DNA of 5,981 nt from an uncultured Lachnospiraceae bacterium (GCA_947178085.1 CAMWWS010000180.1:1-5981), one strand, 5' to 3'. Shown: positions 1-5,981, counted from the first letter of the stretch. Notes: generated by a model from the letters alone, not told the origin. Numbers and translations are program-made.

Positions 1-53
1 TCTTTCAAGAGTGTAATCAGAGCGATAATATCTGCTATTATTTAAGCCTATAA
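1..53 (+). other. Possible 3' tail of an upstream gene (frame undecided)
   Basis: Two + strand frames are open from the window edge: one ends at TAA 43-45 (short tail ending IRAIISAII) and one at TAA 51-53 (tail ending ICYYLSL). The third closes at 14-16. The strong terminator that follows immediately implies that some + strand transcript ends here, so one of these frames may be the C-terminus of an upstream gene. With under 18 residues visible I cannot tell which frame is used, or whether this is untranslated 3' sequence. Confidence 0.25.
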
Positions 54-88
54 GACAATGGAATCGTGAAGAACCATTGTCTTTTTTT
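52..88 (+). terminator. Rho-independent terminator of the upstream unit
   Basis: A perfect 10-bp stem, AAGACAATGG (52-61) with CCATTGTCTT (74-83), closes a 12-base loop and runs directly into a T tract (82-88). This is a standard intrinsic terminator on the + strand. It should insulate the DUF5688 gene from transcription starting to the left of the window. Confidence 0.88.
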
Positions 89-123
89 GCGGCAAAAATT
101 ATTTGCGGTAAATAATATTTGCC
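86..123. repeat. 16-base tandem repeat that folds into a long hairpin
   Basis: Two 16-base units (86-101 and 102-117, 13 of 16 bases identical, each beginning TTTGCGG) are followed by a partial third unit beginning TTTGCC at 118. The same bases form an inverted repeat: GGCAAAAATTATTT (91-104) with AAATAATATTTGCC (110-123), one A-A mismatch (97/117) and a very short loop. A short T-rich run (124-130) follows. It lies between the terminator and the DUF5688 start, where an operator, attenuator or second terminator would sit. No convincing -35/-10 pair is visible nearby, so its role is inference. Confidence 0.55.
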
Positions 124-169
124 TTTTATTAAAAAATATTGTCCGGAGAGAATGGAAAGAGAGGACAAT

Positions 170-1096
170 ATGACAAATAATACTAATACAGTAAATATAA
201 CAATAGAAGAATTCGGAAATAAGATATGCAAAGCGCTTAAGGAATCAATGGGTGCAGGCTATGATGCCGCATATAAAGAAGTCACTAAGAACAACGGTGT
301 CTACCTTCATGCCATTATGATTAATAAAAAAGGAAGCAATGTATCACCTGCCATATATATTGATGAGCTTTACGGGGATTATGAAGAAGGCAGGTCATTT
401 GGCGATATCGTATATGACATTCTGTGCGTATATCAGAGGAACGCCAGGGAAATCCGCATGGATATGGAGTTTTTCACACATTTTGAGCGTGTGAAGGACA
501 GAGTGCTTTATAAACTTATACATAAGGAAAGCAATATTAATCTTCTGACAGATGTTCCGTATATTGAATGGAATGACCTTGCGCTTGTGTTCTACTATTC
601 ATTTGAGGATGAGCGCTTCGGAAAAGCTACGATTTTGATTAGAAACAGTCATCTGAATATGTGGAAGATTAGTCAGTCGGTTTTATACGAAAATGCCAAG
701 AACAACATGCTCAGGCTAAGACCCGAAGAAATGCTTCCGATTAAGCAGATAATCAGTGAAATCCTGACACAGAATTCGGTGGCATACACCGTATCGGAAC
801 ATGAGCCGGAGGTAGCCATGTATGTACTCAGCAACCGTGAGAGGCTTTATGGGGCGGCAGTACTTTTATATGCAGAGTCGCTGAAGGAATTGGCAGGGAA
901 GCTTAATAAGAACCTTATTATTCTGCCAAGCTCAGTCCATGAAGTCCTGCTGGTGCCGGATGACGGTCTGACCGAAAAAGATTTTTTCAGACAAATGGTA
1001 AAAGAAGTCAACGACAATCAAGTAGAGCCTGAAGAAAGACTTTCTTACAATGTCTACCATTATGATAGAGTTTTAGAAAAAATAACGATTTTATAG
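170..1096 (+). CDS. DUF5688 family protein, function unknown
   Basis: Encodes 308 residues. I recognise the DUF5688 family from the C-terminal block (roughly residues 210-300): MYVLSNRERLYGAAVLLY, then LIILPSSVHEVLLVPDDG, then VNDNQVEPEERLS and VYHYDR. The N-terminal half has the family's YxxIYIDELY-like segment near residue 62. No signal peptide, membrane segment or known catalytic motif is visible, so it is probably cytoplasmic. No biochemical role is established for the family, and I assign none. Start choice: ATG 170 has purine-rich AGAGAGGA (158-165) four bases upstream. The in-frame ATG at 152 has GGAGAG only one base away, and TTG 119 lies inside the upstream hairpin, so both are less likely. 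It ends with TAG at 1094-1096. It is flanked by a terminator on the left and the large palindrome on the right, so it is probably a single-gene unit. Family assignment is confident; function is unknown. Confidence 0.9.
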   Translation: MTNNTNTVNITIEEFGNKICKALKESMGAGYDAAYKEVTKNNGVYLHAIMINKKGSNVSPAIYIDELYGDYEEGRSFGDIVYDILCVYQRNAREIRMDMEFFTHFERVKDRVLYKLIHKESNINLLTDVPYIEWNDLALVFYYSFEDERFGKATILIRNSHLNMWKISQSVLYENAKNNMLRLRPEEMLPIKQIISEILTQNSVAYTVSEHEPEVAMYVLSNRERLYGAAVLLYAESLKELAGKLNKNLIILPSSVHEVLLVPDDGLTEKDFFRQMVKEVNDNQVEPEERLSYNVYHYDRVLEKITIL

Positions 1097-1108
1097 GGGA
1101 TTATATAG

Positions 1109-1254
1109 GTAGCTAATTGCAAACCTCTACCTTTCAATACCCAGAACTTAGACAAAACAAACAAAATAAGGCGCGATTGCGCTTGCGATGAGCACCGTTT
1201 TTGTTTGTTTTGACTAAGTTCGTGCCTTGCGATAACAGTTTCGCAATTGGCTAT
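1109..1254. repeat. Large nested imperfect palindrome in the intergenic region
   Basis: This 146-base element has two nested stems. The outer stem pairs 1109-1120 with 1243-1254 (two G-U pairs) and, past one bulged C (1242), 1121-1124 with 1238-1241. The inner stem pairs 1145-1166 with 1199-1220: 22 positions with a single A-A mismatch (1152/1213). The shoulders can form alternative local hairpins: GGTAG 1108-1112 with CTACC 1127-1131, and TTGCGA 1227-1232 with TCGCAA 1241-1246. The apex is GC-rich and contains GCGC-GATT-GCGC (1171-1182). Both inner arms are A-rich on one strand and T-rich on the other, so either strand could yield a terminator-like RNA. It encodes no plausible protein. It could be a MITE/REP-like dispersed repeat, a bidirectional terminator, or a structured RNA. 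Confidence 0.7.
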
Positions 1255-1260
1255 ACCATA

Positions 1261-1288
1261 AGTAAAATCTTACCTTTTCAATTTTACT
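1261..1288. repeat. 8-bp inverted repeat abutting the tRNA promoter
   Basis: AGTAAAAT (1261-1268) and ATTTTACT (1281-1288) are perfect inverted repeats around a 12-base loop. The last base is the first base of the -35 box. No T tract follows it, so it is not a standard terminator. An operator is possible, but chance is likely in AT-rich DNA. Confidence 0.35.
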
Positions 1289-1316
1289 GGACAATATTCA
1301 GTATATATGGTATTAT
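1288..1316 (+). promoter_or_regulatory. Sigma-A-type promoter for tRNA-Arg
   Basis: The -35 box TGGACA (1288-1293) and -10 box TATTAT (1311-1316) are separated by exactly 17 bases. An extended -10 TG sits at 1308-1309. The predicted start near 1323 leaves a leader of about 26 bases before the mature tRNA. The leader contains the palindrome ACAAATTTGT (1332-1341). Confidence 0.8.
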
Positions 1317-1348
1317 GAGTAAGATGATGTAACAAATTTGTAACATAT

Positions 1349-1420
1349 GCACCCGTAGTCTAACGGATAGAACGTAGGCCTCCGACGCCTTTGATGCAGG
1401 TTCGATTCCTGTCGGGTGCA
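1349..1420 (+). tRNA. tRNA-Arg, anticodon CCG
   Basis: A full cloverleaf can be folded. The acceptor stem is GCACCCG (1349-1355) with CGGGTGC (1413-1419), with discriminator A at 1420. The D arm spans 1358-1373. The anticodon stem AGGC/GCCT encloses the loop CTCCGAC, giving anticodon CCG at 1382-1384, which reads CGG arginine codons. The T arm is GCAGG-TTCGATT-CCTGT (1396-1412). CCA is not encoded and would have to be added by nucleotidyltransferase. Two stem positions are unpaired: C12/A23 in the D stem and T27/T43 at the top of the anticodon stem. No obvious terminator follows. A weak TTTGC/GCAAA hairpin (1421-1440) lacks a T tract, so transcription may continue into the next gene. Confidence 0.95.
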
Positions 1421-1456
1421 TTTGCATCATTTTTAGCAAAAGAAAGGTTGTAGGTA

Positions 1457-2734
1457 ATGAACACGTCAAACAGCGATAAAAAGGGGAACCTTATGGAGAA
1501 ATTAGAAAAGTTAAAGAGCTGGTTTGTAAAAAATTCCAAAATTATCATGCCTGTGATTTTAGCGGTTTGCGTAATAATCACCATTGTTATTTCAGTCAGC
1601 GCCAATAAGAGAGAAGAAGAACTTGGAGAAGGCGTTGAAGTAAATAATATAGTAGATGACGAGACAAACGGAGGAGAATCTGACGACGTTCAGGAAATAC
1701 TGCTTAAGGAGAATGATAGTCCGGAGATAAAGGAACTCATAGAGAATTATTATGCAGCACAGGTTACAGGGGATATGGATGCGATTCGCGCCCTTGTGGA
1801 TATTCTTGATGACTCAGAAGCGATTAGGATTGAGGAGACCAGCAAATATATTGAGTCTTTTCCGGCACTGGACATATACACCAAGCCAGGTCCTGTAGAG
1901 AATTCATATCTGGTATATATATCTTTGAAGGAAAAATTTAGGGATTATGATAATCCGATTCCGGGTATGGAAGTTTATTATGTCTGTGTAGATGAAAGCG
2001 GCAGGTATTATATCTGTAACAGCGATAATGGCGATGAAAGCGAACTGGAGTATATTAGAATTGCCAGCCTGCAGGATGATGTCATAGATTTAAGTAACAA
2101 GATTAATGTAGAATATAACAATATGGTAGCCGATGATGAAGATTTGAAACAGTTTCTTTCAGACTTTAAGGCGGAAATAGAGAAAAAAGTAGGAGAAATG
2201 CTTGTTATGGCGGAGGCAAACAACGCCACAGAGGATGGTGGAGAAGATACACCGGATGATGGAGAAGAAACCCCGCAATCCGTCACTGTTGTAACAAGAG
2301 TGAAGGCAATAGACGTAGTAAATATACGTTCATCAGACAGCGAGACAGCTGATAAGCTTGGTAAAGCGGCGATTGGCGATGAATTTAAGCTGATTGAAAA
2401 GATAGATAACGGCTGGAGCAAAGTCGAATATGAAGGCAAGAGCGCTTACATTAAGAGCATGTATCTGGAAGATGTTGAGTTCGCTGAAGTGGATACAGAG
2501 ACTGAGACTCCGGCCAATACTCAGGTTGGCTCAGATGCTGTTACGGGAACTGTTACGGCGACAGCTAATGTCAGGATCAGAAGCGAAGCCAGTGAGACCA
2601 GTGAGAAGCTGGGGCTTGCCTATAAAGGTCAGAAGCTGGATTTGATAGCTCATCAGGATGATGGCTGGACCAGAATAAGATATAACGGTCATGTTGCCTA
2701 TGTAAAATCAGATTATGTGAAGTCAGAAGACTAA
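1457..2734 (+). CDS. Membrane-anchored protein with two C-terminal SH3b domains
   Basis: Encodes 425 residues. A short charged N-terminus precedes one hydrophobic membrane segment (about 29-48, IIMPVILAVCVIITIVISVS). The following KR-rich residues make the exact topology uncertain, but the SH3b domains argue for an extracytoplasmic C-terminus. Residues ~89-215 resemble an NTF2-like fold (helix IKELIENYYAAQVTGD, then strands such as YLVYISL and VYYVCVDESGRYYIC). An acidic linker (~255-275) leads to two bacterial SH3 domains, at ~276-338 and ~363-423. Both have the NVRIRS-like start, a D(N/D)GW core and a terminal AYIKS/AYVKS strand. SH3b domains commonly bind cell-wall peptidoglycan peptides, so a surface or wall-associated role is inferred. 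No hydrolase domain is present. Start: ATG 1457 has AAAGG nine bases upstream. In-frame ATG 1493 (residue 13) has AGGGGA five bases upstream and is nearly as good. The gene begins 36 bases after the tRNA and ends at its own terminator. Confidence 0.88.
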   Translation: MNTSNSDKKGNLMEKLEKLKSWFVKNSKIIMPVILAVCVIITIVISVSANKREEELGEGVEVNNIVDDETNGGESDDVQEILLKENDSPEIKELIENYYAAQVTGDMDAIRALVDILDDSEAIRIEETSKYIESFPALDIYTKPGPVENSYLVYISLKEKFRDYDNPIPGMEVYYVCVDESGRYYICNSDNGDESELEYIRIASLQDDVIDLSNKINVEYNNMVADDEDLKQFLSDFKAEIEKKVGEMLVMAEANNATEDGGEDTPDDGEETPQSVTVVTRVKAIDVVNIRSSDSETADKLGKAAIGDEFKLIEKIDNGWSKVEYEGKSAYIKSMYLEDVEFAEVDTETETPANTQVGSDAVTGTVTATANVRIRSEASETSEKLGLAYKGQKLDLIAHQDDGWTRIRYNGHVAYVKSDYVKSED

Positions 2735-2757
2735 ATTAAACAAAATATGGCAATAGT

Positions 2758-2788
2758 AAAGAGTATAGGATAAACCTATACTCTTTTT
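2758..2788 (+). terminator. Rho-independent terminator after the SH3b gene
   Basis: A perfect 12-bp stem pairs AAAGAGTATAGG (2758-2769) with CCTATACTCTTT (2775-2786) around a five-base loop and runs into TTTTT (2784-2788). It ends the SH3b transcript, but lies only 15 bases upstream of the ribosome binding site (GGAGG, 2803-2807) of the next gene. If that gene is transcribed from further upstream, the hairpin would sit in its leader. Confidence 0.88.
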
Positions 2789-2812
2789 ATATTGCTTTAT
2801 ATGGAGGTAGAA

Positions 2813-3244
2813 ATGAAACAGGATGATATAATGATTTTGAAAGAAATACAGAAAAACACGCATATGGCGATGACAACCATAGATACTATTTTGGATAAAG
2901 TATCGGATGATGAGTTTACGTTGAAGCTCTCCAAACAATCTATCGGATACGCCAGAATCCATAACGATGCAGTGGAACAGCTTGTTGAAGAGCAAAGCAG
3001 TCCATATCGAAGCAATCAGGCTGCGGATATAGTGCTGCGTGGAAGCATTCATTTAGGAACCATGCTCAATACCAGTACAAGTCATCTGGCTGAAATGATG
3101 ATACAAGGCTCTAACAGGGGAATTACAAGTATGTATAAAGCCGTTAAACATAACACGCTGGCGAGGGAGAGCTCCGTGGAACTGGCGCGTGAACTTATGG
3201 ATTTTGAAAAAAAAAGCATTGAACAGATGAAGGATTATCTCTGA
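2813..3244 (+). CDS. Small all-helical protein of unknown function, possibly ferritin-like
   Basis: Encodes 143 residues from ATG 2813, chosen because GGAGG (2803-2807) is five bases upstream; an in-frame TTG at 2792 would precede that site. There is no signal peptide or membrane segment. The sequence reads as about four amphipathic helices: ~3-31, ~33-62, ~66-110 and ~115-142. Polar and glycine-containing turns lie near residues 30-33 and 62-66. The final helix, with ELMDFEKKSIEQMKDYL, and the histidines on or between helices (H50, H80, H91), together with E123, E127 and E132, recall four-helix ferritin-like proteins. I cannot confirm a metal site or name a family. Similar short proteins occur as uncharacterised genes in Clostridia to my recollection. 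Codon use and frame integrity indicate a real gene. It has no operon partner: gdhA downstream has its own promoter. No function is assigned. Confidence 0.85.
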   Translation: MKQDDIMILKEIQKNTHMAMTTIDTILDKVSDDEFTLKLSKQSIGYARIHNDAVEQLVEEQSSPYRSNQAADIVLRGSIHLGTMLNTSTSHLAEMMIQGSNRGITSMYKAVKHNTLARESSVELARELMDFEKKSIEQMKDYL

Positions 3245-3327
3245 TTGTATACGTGTATGCAATTATTTGTGCATTATTGTACAATTTGTATAAAAAAACA
3301 CATAAAATTTTTATGTATTAACATACA
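3245..3327. promoter_or_regulatory. AT-rich dyad cluster upstream of the gdhA promoter
   Basis: Four dyads fall within 83 bases just upstream of the gdhA -35 box. They are TTGTATAC (3245-3252) with GTATGCAA (3255-3262), one mismatch; the palindrome ATTGTACAAT (3276-3285); ACATAAAA (3300-3307) with TTTTATGT (3309-3316); and TGTAT (3314-3318) with ATACA (3323-3327). Three of them are built on TGTA/TACA half-sites. The position and spacing fit binding sites for a regulator of gdhA, but AT-rich DNA yields such dyads by chance. No T-tract terminator for the preceding gene is evident here. Confidence 0.4.
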
Positions 3328-3336
3328 AAATCAGAC

Positions 3337-3365
3337 TTGTAGATTTTTAACCGACATACTATAAT
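3337..3365 (+). promoter_or_regulatory. Sigma-A-type promoter of gdhA
   Basis: The -35 box TTGTAG (3337-3342) and the consensus -10 box TATAAT (3360-3365) are separated by 17 bases. Transcription should begin near 3372, giving a leader of about 79 bases before the gdhA ATG. Confidence 0.82.
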
Positions 3366-3380
3366 GGAACGTGGACAATG

Positions 3381-3408
3381 TGGTCAGGGTGGAAAAGAAG
3401 ACTGACCG
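3381..3408 (+). promoter_or_regulatory. Hairpin in the gdhA leader
   Basis: TGGTCAG (3381-3387) pairs with CTGACCG (3402-3408), including one terminal G-U pair, around a 14-base purine-rich loop. It lies some 10 bases after the predicted transcript start and 26 bases before the Shine-Dalgarno AAGGAGG (3435-3441). It may only stabilise the mRNA 5' end. No T tract follows, so it is not a terminator, and I do not recognise a known riboswitch. Confidence 0.4.
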
Positions 3409-3447
3409 AAATATATTTGTGCATATTACAGTTAAAGGAGGACATGA

Positions 3448-4785
<1,338 letters not shown>

Positions 4786-4799
4786 GAGATAAATTACTT

Positions 4800-4833
4800 A
4801 CCCCCGAAATCGTGACGATTTCGGGGGTTTTTT
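4800..4833 (+). terminator. Rho-independent terminator of gdhA
   Basis: CCCCCGAAATCG (4801-4812) pairs perfectly with CGATTTCGGGGG (4816-4827) around a three-base loop. A4800-T4828 adds another pair, and six T residues follow (4828-4833). This very stable stem lies 15 bases after the gdhA stop and separates gdhA from the next unit. Confidence 0.97.
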
Positions 4834-4854
4834 AGCGTCATAGCAATCAATCCC

Positions 4855-4883
4855 TTGTATATTTTCCGTAATTAGTATATACT
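4855..4883 (+). promoter_or_regulatory. Sigma-A-type promoter of the solute-binding protein gene
   Basis: The -35 box TTGTAT (4855-4860) and -10 box TATACT (4878-4883) are 17 bases apart. The predicted start near 4890 gives a leader of about 42 bases. With the gdhA terminator just upstream, this should be an independent unit. Confidence 0.75.
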
Positions 4884-4931
4884 GTTTTTGCGGAAGATAT
4901 TAATAGAAACCGAAGGGAAGAAATACTGAGA

Positions 4932-5897
4932 ATGTTGAAAATAAATGTACGGAGCGAAAAAAGAATAGTTGCGTTATTGTTATGTTTTTTGCTCCTCTTA
5001 CCGAACTTTGTGTCAAATGCGGCGGAACAGGGAAATAACAGGACGGTGAGAGCGGGCGTCTTTTATTTTGACGGCTACCACATGGAAGATGAGCATGGCG
5101 ATCTTACGGGATATGGTGTGGAATTTTTGAACCTTGTTTCCCAATATTCGCACCTGAACTTTGTATTCAGCGGATATGAGAAATCATGGGACGAGATGCT
5201 CACTATGCTGGATAACGGAGAGATTGATGTGGTGACGTCCGCAAGGAAAACGCCTGACCGGGAGGCAAAATATGATTTCTCATTACCGATAGGAAGAAAC
5301 AGCACAGTTCTGTCCATTCGGGCAAATAACACAAGTCTGCTCTCAGGTAATTATGCAACTTATGACGGTATCAAAATTGGCGTTGTGACCGGAAGCAGTC
5401 AGAATCAGAGTCTTTCTGAATTTGCGATAGATAAAGGCTTCTCCTATCAGGCAATAGAGTATGAGGATTCAGGTCAGCTGGCACAAGATTTACAAAGCGG
5501 AGATATTGACGCTATTCTATCCAGCAATTTGAGAAGATCGGAAAACGAAAAAACGCTGGACACGATTGAAACGGATTATTTTTATGCTATTGTCAGAAAA
5601 GGCGATAAGGAACTGCTTAACGAAATTAATTATGCCATTGACCAGATGAGCATCAATGAAGGTGACTGGTCAAACAACCTGTTTTATAAATATTACGGAA
5701 ATACCTATTCTGACGTTTTCGCATTTACCGACAGAGAGCTTGCATATATTCAGGATGTAGTTTCCGGCAATAAAAAGATTACCGTTACTTCCATGAATGA
5801 CCGGAAGCCTTATTCTTATGTGGAGGATGGGGAATTAAAGGGAATTCTGCCGGAATATTTTGCAGGCCTCATGGAGCTTGCCGGACTGCCTTATTAA
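4932..5897 (+). CDS. Exported solute-binding (SBP_bac_3-like) receptor, prematurely stopped
   Basis: The open frame is 321 residues. A signal peptide is clear: basic K/R residues at 3-11, hydrophobic 12-27, likely cleavage after SNA (28-30). There is no lipobox. Residues ~38-256 form a periplasmic-binding-protein family 3 domain with LTGYGVEFLNLVS, SWDEMLTMLDNGEIDVV, the SARKTPDREAKYDFSLPI block, IGVVTGS at the second lobe and DIDAILSS. A linker (FTDRELAYIQDVV, ~265-277) leads into a second such domain (KITVTSMNDRKPYSYVEDG, GILPEYFAGLMELAGLPY), which is cut off by TAA at 5895-5897. Tandem domains with this linker are typical of EvgS-like sensors, where a membrane segment and a kinase or GGDEF output domain follow. 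None of that is visible here. Family-like sequence continues in frame beyond the stop (see next entry), so this is probably the intact 5' part of a disrupted gene. The Shine-Dalgarno AAGGGA (4913-4918) is unusually far, 13 bases, from the ATG. A secreted stand-alone binding protein is the alternative. Confidence 0.85.
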   Translation: MLKINVRSEKRIVALLLCFLLLLPNFVSNAAEQGNNRTVRAGVFYFDGYHMEDEHGDLTGYGVEFLNLVSQYSHLNFVFSGYEKSWDEMLTMLDNGEIDVVTSARKTPDREAKYDFSLPIGRNSTVLSIRANNTSLLSGNYATYDGIKIGVVTGSSQNQSLSEFAIDKGFSYQAIEYEDSGQLAQDLQSGDIDAILSSNLRRSENEKTLDTIETDYFYAIVRKGDKELLNEINYAIDQMSINEGDWSNNLFYKYYGNTYSDVFAFTDRELAYIQDVVSGNKKITVTSMNDRKPYSYVEDGELKGILPEYFAGLMELAGLPY

Positions 5898-5981
5898 ATT
5901 GTGGTTCCGGAGGACCGGACGGTTAACTAGAATCTTGATCTCAACAATGGTGTTGAAGTAGTCATTGACTGGCGGCAGTTA
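5898..5981 (+). pseudogene. In-frame continuation of the receptor gene past two stop codons
   Basis: In the same frame as the preceding gene, directly after TAA (5895-5897), the translation reads IVVPEDRTVN, stop (TAG 5928-5930), NLDLNNGVEVVIDWRQL to the window edge. This continues the second solute-binding domain as expected: GLPY-x-IVVPEDR and a (V/E)VVIDWR strand are what a family 3 binding fold would have at this point. No frameshift is needed. One base change at each stop would restore the frame, for example GAA or AAA for TAA and TGG for TAG. I infer a nonsense-inactivated gene; sequencing or assembly error is the main alternative. The remainder lies beyond the window. Confidence 0.7.

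Noticed and set aside
119..169. A longer N-terminus for the DUF5688 protein from TTG 119.
   Set aside because: That TTG lies inside the right arm of the repeat hairpin and has no Shine-Dalgarno. ATG 170 does.
1188..1217. A short + strand ATG frame in the large palindrome.
   Set aside because: It is only nine codons including the stop, lies within the hairpin and has no clear ribosome binding site.
1349..1420. The tRNA gene as an attachment site for an integrated element.
   Set aside because: I saw no integrase, no direct repeat of the tRNA 3' end elsewhere in the window and no phage or conjugation gene.
1284..1605. Two - strand open frames overlapping the tRNA, one with HPTGIEPAS-like and one with DRNRTC-like sequence.
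   Set aside because: These peptides are well-known artefacts of translating the antisense of tRNA genes. Both frames are antisense to a clear tRNA and to the start of the SH3b gene, with no ribosome binding site evident.
2008..2439. A 143-codon - strand open frame inside the SH3b gene.
   Set aside because: It is serine-rich low-complexity sequence that mirrors the acidic codons of the real gene on the other strand. It has no family resemblance.
5923..5931. TTAACTAGA resembles part of a synthetic multi-frame stop linker, hinting at engineered DNA.
   Set aside because: The match is only a few bases long, and flanking sequence fits natural coding sequence of the same domain on both sides. Simple point mutation explains it better.
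5895..5981. Programmed stop-codon readthrough or stop reassignment.
   Set aside because: Two different stops (TAA and TAG) would need suppression, while other genes here end normally at TAA and TAG. I see no pyrrolysine or selenocysteine context.

Overview
The window looks like chromosomal DNA from a Gram-positive anaerobe of the Clostridia, most likely family Lachnospiraceae. The basis is moderate-to-low GC with purine-rich Shine-Dalgarno sites, sigma-A-type promoters with 17-base spacers, a DUF5688 protein (a family I know mainly from Lachnospiraceae), a clostridial-type NADP glutamate dehydrogenase, and a membrane-anchored SH3b protein. No genus is assigned.

All genes read on the + strand. 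Bases 1-88 hold the possible tail of an upstream gene and a strong intrinsic terminator. A hairpin built on a 16-base tandem repeat (86-123) precedes a DUF5688 gene of unknown function (170-1096). The 252-base gap after it is not empty. It carries a large nested imperfect palindrome (1109-1254), a smaller hairpin, and a near-consensus promoter (1288-1316) for tRNA-Arg(CCG) at 1349-1420. I see no terminator between the tRNA and the next gene (1457-2734), which encodes a membrane-anchored protein with an NTF2-like middle region and two C-terminal SH3b domains, so the two may share a transcript. A 12-bp-stem terminator (2758-2788) then sits directly in front of the ribosome binding site of a 143-residue all-helical protein of unknown function (2813-3244).

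A 206-base intergenic region with several TGTA/TACA dyads, a clear promoter and a leader hairpin leads into gdhA, an NADP-type glutamate dehydrogenase (3451-4785). gdhA has its own strong terminator (4800-4833), so it is probably a monocistronic unit for ammonium assimilation. A second clear promoter (4855-4883) drives an exported solute-binding-domain protein (4932-5897). Its reading frame stops at TAA at the start of a second solute-binding domain, but family-like sequence continues in the same frame through a second stop (TAG, 5928-5930) to the window edge. The gene is most simply a recently inactivated two-domain sensor or receptor.

The genes do not form one pathway. They look like four or five independent transcription units of ordinary chromosome. 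I found no CRISPR array, transposase, integrase, phage gene or recognisable defence system. The points worth a second look are the interrupted receptor gene, the large palindrome before the tRNA, the repeat hairpin ahead of the DUF5688 gene, and the dyad cluster ahead of gdhA.
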